Shown here: positions 31,182 to 42,137 of the stretch, one piece after another
Layout of the letters: every line of letters starts with the position of its first letter
Numbering within the stretch: position 1 is the stretch's first letter
Assembly (NCBI RefSeq): GCF_030272615.1
Contig: NC_081415.1
Span: forward strand, 194,044,695-194,108,694
DNA: 64,000 nucleotides
Source of the DNA: Cryptomeria japonica
Lineage: Eukaryota > Streptophyta > Pinopsida > Cupressales > Cupressaceae
Direction of reading: 5' to 3'
Program-made: the position numbers and the translations under genes
The notes under the pieces: generated by a model
The model's database searches: none
The model's input: only the letters and a program-made list of their open reading frames with translations
What the model was told of the DNA's origin: nothing

Positions 31182-33217
31182 TGTTGGCATTGTGTTGTCA
31201 TTGATGTCAACCGGTATGGGATAACCACCGGTAGCTGAGATGTGTGTGCAACACTGATATGAAGGAGTACAGGATGTGATAGCTTGGATATCACCTAGTG
31301 TTGTTGAACACCGGTAATGGTAAAGAAGATGATCTCATAAGTCATCAGTACACAAGTTAGCGCCTGACTTGTGTAATGAGATGGAGAAGTGTTTTGAGCG
31401 GTTGCTTGTGATGAAGAGGCAGAATATTACCTGAATCACATCAACACTAGAAGAGAAGAATGAACCGATATGCTGCAAGGTTATAGAACAATAGGACTCC
31501 CACCAGATGAAGAAGCAGTTATCATGAGAAGCTATGATTGACTATGAATGTACTCACATCAGATCACATGTATCTATCTGAGGAGATGTTGCACAAATAG
31601 GGAAGTCACATGAAGAGAACTACAGGATGCAAAAGACAAGGTGTTACTCCATCAAGTAAGTGGAGCTTATCTCCTATTATTCTTTGAGTGCATCTTAGTT
31701 TGGAGAGATAAGAATGAAGAGGTAAAGGCAAGCACTAGAAGGATCACACCAGATCTACCGGTAAATTGAAGGAATGCTCTAAGTGCATGAGATCAGGTTT
31801 ATGAACCAGATCGGAAGAAGAGGTATGTGGAGCTGCCAGTACAGAGGAAGTGTGAAGTGTGTGTGTGTCACCATGACAAACTGGTAGAGGAAGGAAAGGC
31901 ATCAATCAGAGTGGTACAATCAGAAGTAGAAATATCTAATTGAAGATGGAGCCTTGGGAAGATTAATGACATGGTGTCTTCAGGAGTGGTAACCGGTATA
32001 TGAATCCATCGGTTGTATAAGCAAGGTGAAGTAGCAGAAGATATCTTGGACTTATTGTCTAGAAACTGGGTTGAGAGTTTCCATCAACTGTTCAAGACGA
32101 GCGCAAATATGACAAGGTAACCGGTGAAATGGTTGAGACCGGAAGGGTTAGCAAACCGGTCGAAGTAAGGAACTGGTAGGGTGGTTGGTTGATGATTCTA
32201 CTTGGACCGACTTGAAGTGCCAAGCTGGTAGATAGTCAACATGGAGTCAACATGGCAAACCCGTGGTTGGATAAAGATAGAATGTACAACGATAGGGTTG
32301 TTGCAGGGTTGGTCAGCTTTAATGAAAAGTCACCCAAATCACAGGACATGTTGCAAAGCAATTGCACGGGTTTGAGGCTTGAGGTTTGGAAGACAACTAT
32401 GAGCTAGCTAAGATAAATTGAGAAGATTGAGGAGATGAAGGAAACAACGCGCGCTATCTTTAGTGATTGACCGAAGGATTACCTATGAGGGTAAAAAGCA
32501 AATCGCCAAAAAAGAAAGGCATGATCAAGGAGATGCGACTATGGCGGAGATATGCATTCAGATGTCAAAAAGATCAGATCGTGCAATATCTGATTGGATT
32601 TGATTTGCCTTGAGGATGGTGAGGAAACCCTAACCACCTGGATTTTGAATTGGTTTTTGGTGGGAAATTTGGGCTATAAGTAAAGAGGCCAAAGAGATTG
32701 TTTGTTGCTGCTAAAGAGGTGAATATTGTGTTGTTGCGAAGTGGAAGACTTCTGCAAGTAAGAACAAGATCAGCCGAGTGCTCAACAAGCATCTAAAAGA
32801 GAAGGAGAGTGAACCTAGTTGAAGCTTTCAACTGGTTAAAGAGAAGAACCAATAGCTCTTATACCAGCAGAGTGTGATACCGGTGATGTGCAGAGAGTGA
32901 GTTGTAGATCCAGTAGAGAAGCAGTAGGTGCAGAGCAGGAAGAAGAGTGAGTCGGTAAAGGAGAGAAGGTACTTCACCAACAGAGTAAGATATTTGATAA
33001 GGTTGCAAGATTCACTTGTAACTTGATAACAACTTATGTATTTGAAGTTTGCATTGTGAGCATTGAGTTGTAGATCGGTGCAGGGGTTGGTGCTCCTTTG
33101 GGTTGTAGCCCATAAATCTAATAGGGGTTGTAGCTCCTTGGGTTGGTGCCCTAAAGTCAGGGATTGGTGCTCCTTGGGTTAGTGCCCTAAATTTTGTAAC
33201 TGTGTTTTACTGCCAGG
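31182..33217 (+). mobile_element. S2: 3'-truncated copia LTR related to S1
   Basis: Starts TGTTGGCATT with TCATTGATGTCAACCGG, as in S1. A block of about 65 bases (32570-32635, with TGATTGGATTTG and GGTGAGGAAACCCTAACCA) nearly matches S1 at 25000-25062. A TATA-like CTATAAGT is at 32674. Three CTCCTTGGGTTGGTGCCCT-type units lie at 33080-33192. Similarity to S1 ends at about 33217 before the poly-C end, so the 3' end is missing. Flanks CCAAG and CCAGG look alike but cannot be a proper duplication if the end is deleted. Confidence 0.75.
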
Positions 33218-33419
33218 ATATCAAGAAGTGTATAATGTATTGCGGACAACATGATGGTAGTGCAATAGATGTCTAAGGATGAGATCATAAAATAAAGACT
33301 CTAACTGTTGAGGAAATGTAAGATTGCAAATCAACGAAGTGAAAATGCGACAGCAGAACGAGATTTAACTAACCGAGGAGGACAATACGAAGAAAACTTG
33401 CTAGGACAAGGGTGTAAAC

Positions 33420-35515
33420 TCGCTAGAACAAGATAGGCAAGACTGAAAAAATGCTTGGATAGACTAACGACACCAAAAACAAAAAACCAATTGTTTCAGG
33501 GTGCAAACCCATTGTTTCAATGTGCAAACTCGGTGGAACAAGGTGCAAACCCTCTAGAACAACACGATAGATAGTATAAAGAGCGAACCTGCTAGAACAG
33601 GACTTAAAAATAGCCAAAGCAAACCCGCTAGAACAAAGAGAAAACCTGCTGGTTTGAGATGCAAACCTGTTGGTTGAGAAAATGACAGTGACTGTGCTAA
33701 GTATGTCAATTTTGGCTCAAAGTTGATAGCATTCCCGCTAAAACAAGACTGCAAACCCACTGTAATAGACTACAAACTACTAGACCTAACTTCAAACCTG
33801 CTAGACTGATATTTCGACAAAAGACTTGACACCAAGAACATCAAGCATGAAGATATGACCATAAAACAAATAAAATCAGTTAAGTACAGCCCTATGGATA
33901 TCAAAGGATAGTATTTGTTAGATCTCCTGACCATAAAATACCACATCCAACCAGATAGATAGAAGCTTGACAGCACTGGCTCCACCCTCGACACACACTT
34001 CTTGGGCATGCCAAGCTTCGAATTCTTGGGTTATCACTTCCCAGTGAATTTTCTATCTCGAATTGGGGGAGTACATGAGGAGTTTCTTCAGTATGCGTTT
34101 ATCACAACACCTAAGTTAACACATAGAAGGATTTTTGGATGCCAAAGAACAATTAGCTCGTAGTGGGGGAACTTTTGGGGTGAATCAGGTAGTCATGCAT
34201 GCAGTGGCTAGCTCATTTAAGAGATATCCTAGCCCGTAGAATACAGATTTTATGCATCTACCACACAGGCACCAGAGGATTTTGACTTGCATCAAGACCA
34301 CAAAGGTATTTTCATAATGATGCTAAGGGAAACTATCAGTATAACACAACATTACCAGTTGATTTATAGCTTTCGCTAAAATCACAAATATTTATATAGT
34401 GGACTAAAAGAAAGTACCACTTGGGTCATTCTCCCCTCACCTGGCCTTATAGGCTACTTAGTGGGACAAACCCTCCTACTTAGAAAGTAAAATCGAGTGT
34501 TGCTAACACTTTTCTCTTGCACCTACGACCACGAGAGATAGAGGGAGAGGATAGTGTGTGTTAGCAGTAGGACCACTCTACAAATGCATAAGCATGCAAG
34601 ACACAAAAGATAAGGGGTTCATTCCTTTACTTGAATTGAAGTGTGCCTAATTACTCAAAAGACACAACATGTCCATTCCCTTAATTGAATTAAAGTGTGC
34701 CTAATTATACAATAAGACACAAAATAAAGAAGGAAATGAGCAAATTTGTTCCAACGAAACCCCACTTTCTTTAGCGGTCCTACATGCAAAATGTTAGTGT
34801 TTAAACACTTAGGGGTCTTCTTATAGCTTGAAATGTTGCACAAACGATAGTAAAGCCATCCAATAACACACAAATTAGCTGATTAGAACTAAAATGGCAT
34901 TCTGGGAAATCATGTAAATGATAATTAGCGATCTCGCTATTATGTGGCACAAACCCGTTGTTTTGAGGTGCAAACCCACTCGTTTAAGCGAACCCGTTGG
35001 TTGTCTAAAATGCATTCCTGGTGTCTATCTAAAAGGCTAACACACAAGTTAGCTGATTAGTACCAAAATAACATTCAGAAAAATCATGTAAATGTTAATA
35101 AGCTATCCCGCTACTATGTGGCGCAAACCCGTTGTTTTAAGCGAGCCTGTTGGTGCAAGAAAGAGAACCTGTTGGTTTAAGCAAACATGTTGGTGCAAGA
35201 TAATGAACCCACTGATTTAAGCGAGCCCACTGGTGCAAGGTAGTGAACCTATTGGTTTAAGCGAACCCACTAGTGCAAGATAGCAAACTTGTTGGTGCGA
35301 GAATGTAAACCCGTTGTTTTAACAGACATTAGCCAATTATCATTTATAAAAACTCAAAACTTAATGAAAATTTTACCTTTCGTATGAGAGTGATGATGGA
35401 AATCCTGATGTCGTATGAAAATGGTATTAGCAAACTCGCGGCTTCAAGGCGCAAACCCACGATTTCAAGGCACGAACCCGTTGTTTCAGGGTGCAAACCC
35501 ATTGTTTCATGAAAT
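33420..35515. repeat. Degenerate repeat region, core GCAAACCCGTTGGTTTAAG
   Basis: Two dense parts, 33480-33790 and 34940-35515, built from drifting 18-25-base units such as GCGAACCCGTTGGTTTAAG, GTGCAAACCCATTGTTTCA and CCTGCTAGAACAAG. Between them (33.8-34.9 kb) is AT-rich sequence without a gene. A segment of about 105 bases near 34868 (ACACACAAATTAGCTGATTAG) recurs near 35041. Short ORFs here are by-products of the repeats. Confidence 0.65.
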
Positions 35516-36598
35516 CATAGGATTGAGAAAATTACTTGTAGGTCCACCTATTTGCCTGCAAGTGCTCAAAATCTGCAATAAATGCACTCAAACAACAAAA
35601 ATGGTTAAAATGACCCGTGTGGTGGGTCCCACCAAGCATGCCAGAAAATGTGTGATGAAAAATGTGTGTACAAATACAAAGGATAAAAGATAAACTAATT
35701 AACCAAAACAAGCCATTAAACTCAACACTTCAAGATTGAAATGGTAAAATCAAAGCAAAAACACAAAGAAAAGCTATGCAAACCCCAAATCCTTGCTTCG
35801 ATTCGATTATTTCGCGATTGGATGTGTGCTCATGATATCGATTCGGATGCTTGATTGTGCTCCATGATTTGATGAAGATGATGATGCAAATGAAAATGGA
35901 TGTGTGAGTGTGAGTAGTGATTTCAGCAGACTAATGATGTGTTGAATGAATAGTGGATTTGCGAGGATTTGGTCTAGAAAATGGAGGGATTATATAAAAG
36001 ATGAGAGGAAGGAGAGGGGGTGTGAAGAGGAGACACTTATCCTTAAAGGGGACAAGTGGCTCAACTAGAGGGAAAGAGGTGACATGTGTCCCGAAGGACA
36101 CATGTCCATTTTGGGCAAAGCCACCCAAAATAGGATATTTTACCCCAAATTAGGTAAGTTGGTTATGATGTGTAGATATGGAGGTTAGGAGGGATAGGAT
36201 AGGGTTGGTTGAGAGGTTCAGAGGATGACTATCTTGGGGGAGGTTAGGATAGACAGGGTTGGTTGGAACCCCAGGGTTAGGACAAGGTTTAGGTTAGATG
36301 GGGGGTTAAGATTAGGAGCCATGTGCTCAAATAGGATTAGAGTCTAATTAATTAATTCATGGGGGTTTTGGGAAAAGGGACATTTAATTAATTAAAGGTA
36401 ATTAATCAAATGAGATAGAAAAGGGACATTAATTAGATTAGATTAATTAATTAGAGGAATGGGATAGGGGGATTAATTAATTGGAGGAAAGGGGTTAATT
36501 AATTAATTAGAAGGAAAGGGGTTTAATTAATTAATTGGAAATTAGCCTGTTAATGGGTCTTCAGGGGTTGATCCTTCTCCTCCTACAGAGAAGGTTAA

Positions 36599-37027
36599 AT
36601 GGGAACACCAAGCAAACAGTGGATAAAGATTAATTTCGATGGTGCATCAAAAGGAAATCTGGGAACCTCAGGTGCTGGGGTGGTGGCAAGGGATGATAGT
36701 AGATTTATCATTTTCAAAGGAGCTCAGCGATTGCCGAATGGCACTAATAATGAAGTAGAGGTCCAAGTGGCCTTTCTAGAAACAGAACTAGCCTTAAATA
36801 TGAAAGTCCAATGGTTGCACCTAGAAGGGGACTCTCAGATAGTTATTAATGCAATAGCTAAAGGCAACACGCCATGTTGGAAGATAAACCATTGGGTGGC
36901 TATGATCCGAGAGAAGCTCAACACATTTGTGGAGTTTTGTGTCTCGCACATTAAGAGGGGAGAAAATACAGTGGCAGACTTGCTATCTAACATTGGAAGC
37001 GAACTGGATAGTTGTGCGGCCAAATAG
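36599..37027 (+). CDS. LINE RNase H domain (C-terminal remnant of ORF2)
   Basis: 142 codons ending TAG at 37025-37027. Plant-type RNase H with all four acidic residues: Asp14 (INFDGAS), Glu54 (NNEVE), Asp78 (LEGDSQ) and Asp127 (ENTVAD). In plant LINEs this domain ends ORF2, so the ATG is only an internal methionine kept after truncation. It would remove RNA from RNA-DNA hybrids. The domain alone is complete, but no transcript is expected unless driven from outside. Confidence 0.85.
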   Translation: MGTPSKQWIKINFDGASKGNLGTSGAGVVARDDSRFIIFKGAQRLPNGTNNEVEVQVAFLETELALNMKVQWLHLEGDSQIVINAIAKGNTPCWKINHWVAMIREKLNTFVEFCVSHIKRGENTVADLLSNIGSELDSCAAK

Positions 37028-37397
37028 TGGAAAGGTGATGATCGCGTGTGGAAATGGAATTAATTGCAGCCTTTTAGAAATTTTCAGTCCTCAACATGAA
37101 ATCAATAGCAAAATATGGCAAGTACATTAGCCAAGCTAGCACCTGCTCTTTGAAGAAGGGAGTTCTTTGTGGCAGGACGCATGCTCGGAGCGGGTGGAGG
37201 ATGGCAATAAATCCTGCATATGATCTCATGGCATTAATGCCTTATCTTTGGCACTCATTATCCAGCCTATATGACAGTGGAGAATTCATTACTCTTCGAG
37301 TTGCATGATAGGGTTTGTTTGAAGTAGAATCAATTGCATTTTGTAGCACTGTTGACATTGCATTGCAAGAATTGTTGTTTCAAAATTGTAGGTGACT

Positions 37398-38087
37398 ATG
37401 GAAGCTAATTTCACTCTACGAATGGACAAGAAGCTAGTGCCTTTTTTGGGCAAGGTATCGGAAAAGCGGATGCAAGGACTCTTCTGATTTAAAGCAGAGA
37501 AGCTATGGGCGGCGGCTCATCTCATGCTGGTTGAGGAGGTAGCTTATGTCTGCCACTGATATCGAACTAAAATGGAGGTGTACTCATTGCTTTTGGCGTG
37601 GGCCTGTGAGTTCAAGTCGGAGGTGGAGAAGGTAAAACTAACATTGACCAAATTGATCAATGGGGATTTCTTGATAAACGTCGATTCAATCTTGGGATGG
37701 GTGGTACCTTGAGTTGGCATCCGTATTAAGGAAGGGGATGACCAGGAAGAATTGCTTCCTTTTGTTCGTGGACCAGAGGATGAAATCAAAGAGCAATGTC
37801 GAGAGCATTCCCGTGTGGGTTGGGAAGCGATGAAGCTCTATGTGAAATTAACCAGAGTAGATGAAGTCTTAAATGTTCTACATGTGGTGGCAAGGATGGA
37901 AGCTGGCAGGGCCCTAAGAGACAAGTTCAAAAAAGGATGGGCCATTCAGCTACTAGCGAGTTTGGAGAGCGACCCGGACTTCAAATGTCTGGACTGCATC
38001 CCAAGGATGAAAGGTGAAGCGGTAAAGGGGAAAGCATCGACCACTGAGGAGGGAAGAGAGAAGGCGGCCCTGGAAGATAGTGAGTAA
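37398..38087 (+). pseudogene. Second ORF downstream of the LINE RNase H, three in-frame TGA codons
   Basis: ATG 37398 opens a frame of 230 codons ending TAA/TAG near 38087, interrupted only by TGA at 37485, 37557 and 37710. The product would be charged and helical (VWEAMKLYVKLTRVDEVL-like stretch, KGKASTTEEGREKAALEDSE end). I recognise no domain. All three stops could come from CGA or TGG by transitions. It lies between RNase H and the poly(A) tail, where plant LINEs usually have only untranslated sequence. Confidence 0.5.
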
Positions 38088-39879
38088 GTGGCCTGTTGGC
38101 CAGTGTTTTACATATGTTCTTACATGTTTTCAGTTGTTAGTTTTTGTTCCAAAACTTTAATTATTTCTGGAACATTTGGGTTTGGAGAACTAGCAACGAT
38201 CTGGTTTTTTTGTTTTTAGATATCATAAGCTGTCGGGTTGGGTAGCTCATAACATATGACTATGGGTGATATGGGGTTCATGTTTACTGCGTTCATGTTT
38301 TGTGAAAGACTGCAAATTTTGTATATTTAAATTTTTGCATTAATATAATGAAAAAATATTTACCGATCAAAAAAAAAATTAATTGGAAATTAATTAATTA
38401 AATCAATTAATTAGAGGAAAGGGATTTAAATTTGATTAAATTAATTAACCAAATTTTAGGTGTCTACAATTTCTATCCCATAATTCCATCATTTAGAACA
38501 TAACTAATCCATTTCCATAAAAGAACAACCACACCATATAACCTAGAGCTTATTACGAAATTACATCCAATAAAGTAAGAACAACATAAATGCATCGTCT
38601 ATTACCATTAAGAACCATATACATTACCATAAGAACAACCATCCATTTCATAGCCAGTCTTACAAGATTACAACATCATATTTACAACAAGATACTTAAC
38701 CTCCAACTACAAATATGAATATCTGTTGATACATGATACAATAATGTCCATCCAATCTCAAGAAACATAACAATCTACTCTAAGAATCCAAGTAAAAGAT
38801 GAAGAGATAAATAATCCTCATCCACACACAAGAACATCAAATGAAGAAGCAAATCTCAATGGAAGAAGGCATCAAACCACCCAACCATGTGGAACCAATA
38901 AGGAACCACCCCTCGTGCTTCAAAGAATGACACAAGGTCCCACACACACTCTAGACCTAGGCTCACACCTAACAACCAAACGACATAATTAAAGCAACAA
39001 CCACTATTGAAAACACAACCACGTGAACAATAATCCAAGTTATAACACAATGCTAAATCAAAAGCACAAGACTCCTAGAGGCTACCCAACAAAACAATAT
39101 ATAAGGAACAAGGACACATGTAGGGAAGAGTGTCATTGCATGATATCCTCATAAAGAAGAGTGAACCACAAGTCTCCACCCGACACACCTGATAATCATG
39201 CAAAACAGTCTCAACCTATGAGAGAATCAAGGGAATTAGGTTTTCCTTCTCCAAGGCCTTCCCAAACCTCATCCCGAGTCTATACTAGCACTCCATAGAC
39301 ATGAGTGGGGTACCAAAACCAATTTATTATCTTGTTTAGATCAATCCTAATACCCAACCCATCTAAATTAATTATTCAGTTATCGCTTGTTTAGAAAAGA
39401 AAACTTCCAATAAGATTTCCTAGTGGTCTAGATCTCCAAGCATCCTTACAAGGAACCTCTTGGTAGTCTATCTCTCACGATCCCGACACTCACTTGAAAG
39501 CCCACTCTCCCTAACCATGTTCCAAGATCTTAGGGTAGCAACATACATAAGCAACAAGACTATACCATAATAATCATAATAATATCCAACCAAGGATCCA
39601 TACATAAAGATCTGAATCATAATGCCATAATCTCATATCATATAGTTCCATCGAGAGCCACAATAAGAATTCCAACAATCATAAAGCAAGGCATAACCAT
39701 CTTTCTCAGTCATAAATGATACAAACATCTAATTCTGATCACATAAATCAATTCTGGAACAACACAAGAAACTCGGAGAATCTGAAACTCAACCTCTAGT
39801 CTGACAAAATTATGCATAAACTGCAAAAATACCATGGAATACAAAACAGAGAAAACTAGCACATTAACAAACTAAAGTA

Positions 39880-40230
39880 GCGCTTTTGTGACAAAATTTG
39901 GCGCCTCTATTAACTAGATTAGCGCATCCATAGATTTTTCTATCATATACACAATAAACAATGGCACAAATACAAACCAAAATAGCGCTTATGATGCCCA
40001 AACTAGCACTTATAACAAATACAACAACACATACAGAAAATAATTAGCACATATAATCTGCAGAGTATCGCATATACCCATTACACTGGTACATATGACC
40101 CAAGCATTAGTGCATTTGATAAATACAATAGCGCATAAGACCAACCAAATAGCACATAAACAACAAAGGGAATAAATTGACACAGATGCAAAGGTAAATA
40201 GAAAAATATGTCCTAAATCAACACAGAGCA
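39880..40230 (-). repeat. Degenerate repeat with TAGCGC(A/T) core in GX copy B
   Basis: Units of about 20-30 bases such as AAATAGCGCTTAT, ATTAGCGCATCC and AATAGCGCATAAG, many decayed to TAGCACATA. Confidence 0.6.
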
Positions 40231-41159
40231 CAAATTACGACATCAATTGAAGATAACAAGGGCAATAATTAACACAATGAAGGTACAATACAACTAGTAA
40301 ATCATCTCAAAGTATAAACCTAGATGCATTTCCAACAACCATAAGAGAAAACTACAATCATAACAACAATGAAAACATGAGGACAGCCTCCAAAGGTACT
40401 AATGACACAGTTCTCAAATACAACCATCACAACAAGCATCGACACAAACCAAACTCAATACATTACATAGAATAAAAAACACAACTCCATTCCTGACACT
40501 TCATCTTAAATTAAAACCACAATAAAGTTCAAACTCAAACTAAATTATTAAATATACAACAATCAACTTTTCACAGGCACAATGAAGACAATCTTTTCGA
40601 AATCAAATGCATAAGAAGGTTTAAATCCTCCAACCTAGAATTTGAAGTTATGGAAAGTAAGTTGAAGAAGTATAAAACCAAATCTAAGCTCCAATCTTCA
40701 TGCATACGCAAAAAACTCCATTCCGCGCCAAAATTCAAATGCAAAAATTTTCAAAACCAAAGAACCCCCTGATTATCTCGAAGCTCTATATTTATATAAA
40801 TTAATCCAAAATCATAACCCATCACAACCAACTCAAAATAATGGAAAATATAATCAATCCTACCAACTATTGCCAAAATCAAGGCAAAATATTATGAAAT
40901 AATATTAATCTCCAAATTATAACTCCCAAAGCTAATAATAAAATGAGGTAAGTAGAATAAATAAATGAATAAATAATAAAATAATATTATCTTACAGCCA
41001 AAACTCCCAAAAAGACCAATCATAACTAGGGGTAAGTAAATAAATAATTAATAGTCAAATAAATAAACAATAAAACAAATAATTAAATAATCAAAACAAT
41101 AAATAATTAAACCAACAATAAGTAAACAACTAAATAAATAGAACCATAAATAAATAAAT

Positions 41160-41525
41160 AATTCCACCAAATAATCATCAAATAATTACAAACTCCCAAA
41201 ATAAATAAATGCACAAATAAGCATAAGTACTTTATCCAATATAATTCCACCAAATAATCATCAAATAATTACAAACTCCCAAAATAAATAAATGCACAAA
41301 TAAGCATAAGTATTTTATCCAATATAATTCCACCAAATAATCATCAAATAATTACAAACTCCCAAAATAAATAAATGCACAAATAAGCATAAGTACTTTA
41401 TCCAATATAATTCCACCAAATAATCATCAAATAATTACAAACACCCAAAATAAATAAATGCACAAATAAGCATAAGTACTTTATCCAATATAATTCCATC
41501 AAATAATTACAAACTCCCAAAATAA
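41160..41525. repeat. 83-bp tandem repeat, four full units plus a partial
   Basis: Units begin AATTCCACCAAATAATCATC at 41160, 41243, 41326 and 41409; a fifth, with a small internal deletion, begins at 41492. The copies are almost identical, so the expansion is recent relative to the surrounding DNA. Confidence 0.93.
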
Positions 41526-42137
41526 ATATATACTTATATTTATTCATACCTACCATCATTTAATAATTTACACCAATGAGCTATATATAATAAAAAAATA
41601 ATTAATTAATTAATTTTCACAACTCCAAATACCCAATAAAATAAATAATCAAATTCATATATAATCATAAATGCTTCAATAATATAAATTAAACTTAATA
41701 TCATTTATATCTCCCACATGCATATAAAATATAATAAATAAATAATCTTCAATGCATTAAAAATGCCCATTATAATAATCCACAAAAAATAGTATTACTT
41801 TAATATTATAGAACTTGCAATACTCCCACATGAATAATTAATTACTCGCACACAAGTCTATGCACAACAACATATACTATCATCTCAGTCAACAATCCAA
41901 CTAGGACCACAAAAGATCCCAACAAGACAACTAAGGTTTAACATTAAAACTGACAAGACACCAACTAAGCCTAGAGTGTGATAAGACCTTGTGCCACCTC
42001 TGATCAACTTGCCACTGGGATTAGAAACACGCTCAAACTTTTGAAACCAGGTGGAGTCAATGTCTAGTACTTGCATCCTGCAAAACACCACACATTTATA
42101 CAATAACATATACACTTGCATATGTCATAAATAGGGA

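Larger units (their letters stand above)
36545..38376 (+). mobile_element. 5'-truncated plant LINE with poly(A) tail
   Basis: Flanked by a 16-base duplication AATTAATTGGAAATTA (36529-36544 and 38377-38392). It ends TTTACCGATC plus a short A run. It starts just upstream of an RNase H ORF, so endonuclease and RT are lost to 5' truncation. The insertion is in the AT-rich head of the G4 LTR, whose sequence continues on both sides. Confidence 0.92.
35649..38468 (-). repeat. G4: gypsy LTR on the minus strand, split by a LINE
   Basis: On the minus strand it begins TGTAGACACCTAAAATTTGG (38468), the LTR start shared with G1 and G2, followed by TTAATTAATTAA blocks separated by C/T-rich spacers. A TATA-like TATATAA is at 35990-35996. 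The lower end is uncertain. TCATCACACA at 35649 resembles the G2 LTR end (CTCACACA) and is followed five bases on by TGGCATGCTTGGTGGG, a possible primer site. With the LINE removed the LTR is about 970 bases. No polypurine tract lies above 38468, so this is likely a 5' LTR rather than a 3' one. Confidence 0.65.
38469..42137 (-). repeat. GX copy B (inverse of copy A)
   Basis: Blocks matching copy A in reverse order and orientation: 38840-38990, 39117-39140, 39240-39300, 39480-39520 and 42000-42075. Contains a TAGCGC-type degenerate repeat, a TATA-like stretch (CTATATTTATATAAATT near 40786) and an AT-rich part with an 83-bp tandem repeat. Short ORFs (for example 42121-41885 minus) show no recognisable product. 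It probably is an old LTR-type element, but I could not fix LTR ends. Confidence 0.55.

Noticed and set aside
31177-33217. CCAAG/CCAGG as target duplication of S2
   Set aside because: S2 lacks its 3' end by comparison with S1, so the similarity is probably chance.
35415-35693. Plus-strand 92-codon ORF
   Set aside because: Its start is made of the GCAAACCC-type repeat units; no protein-like conservation.
35649-38468. G4 as a solo LTR
   Set aside because: The bases after its start (ATTTC) do not match the bases beyond either candidate lower end, so a clean solo LTR with target duplication is not supported.
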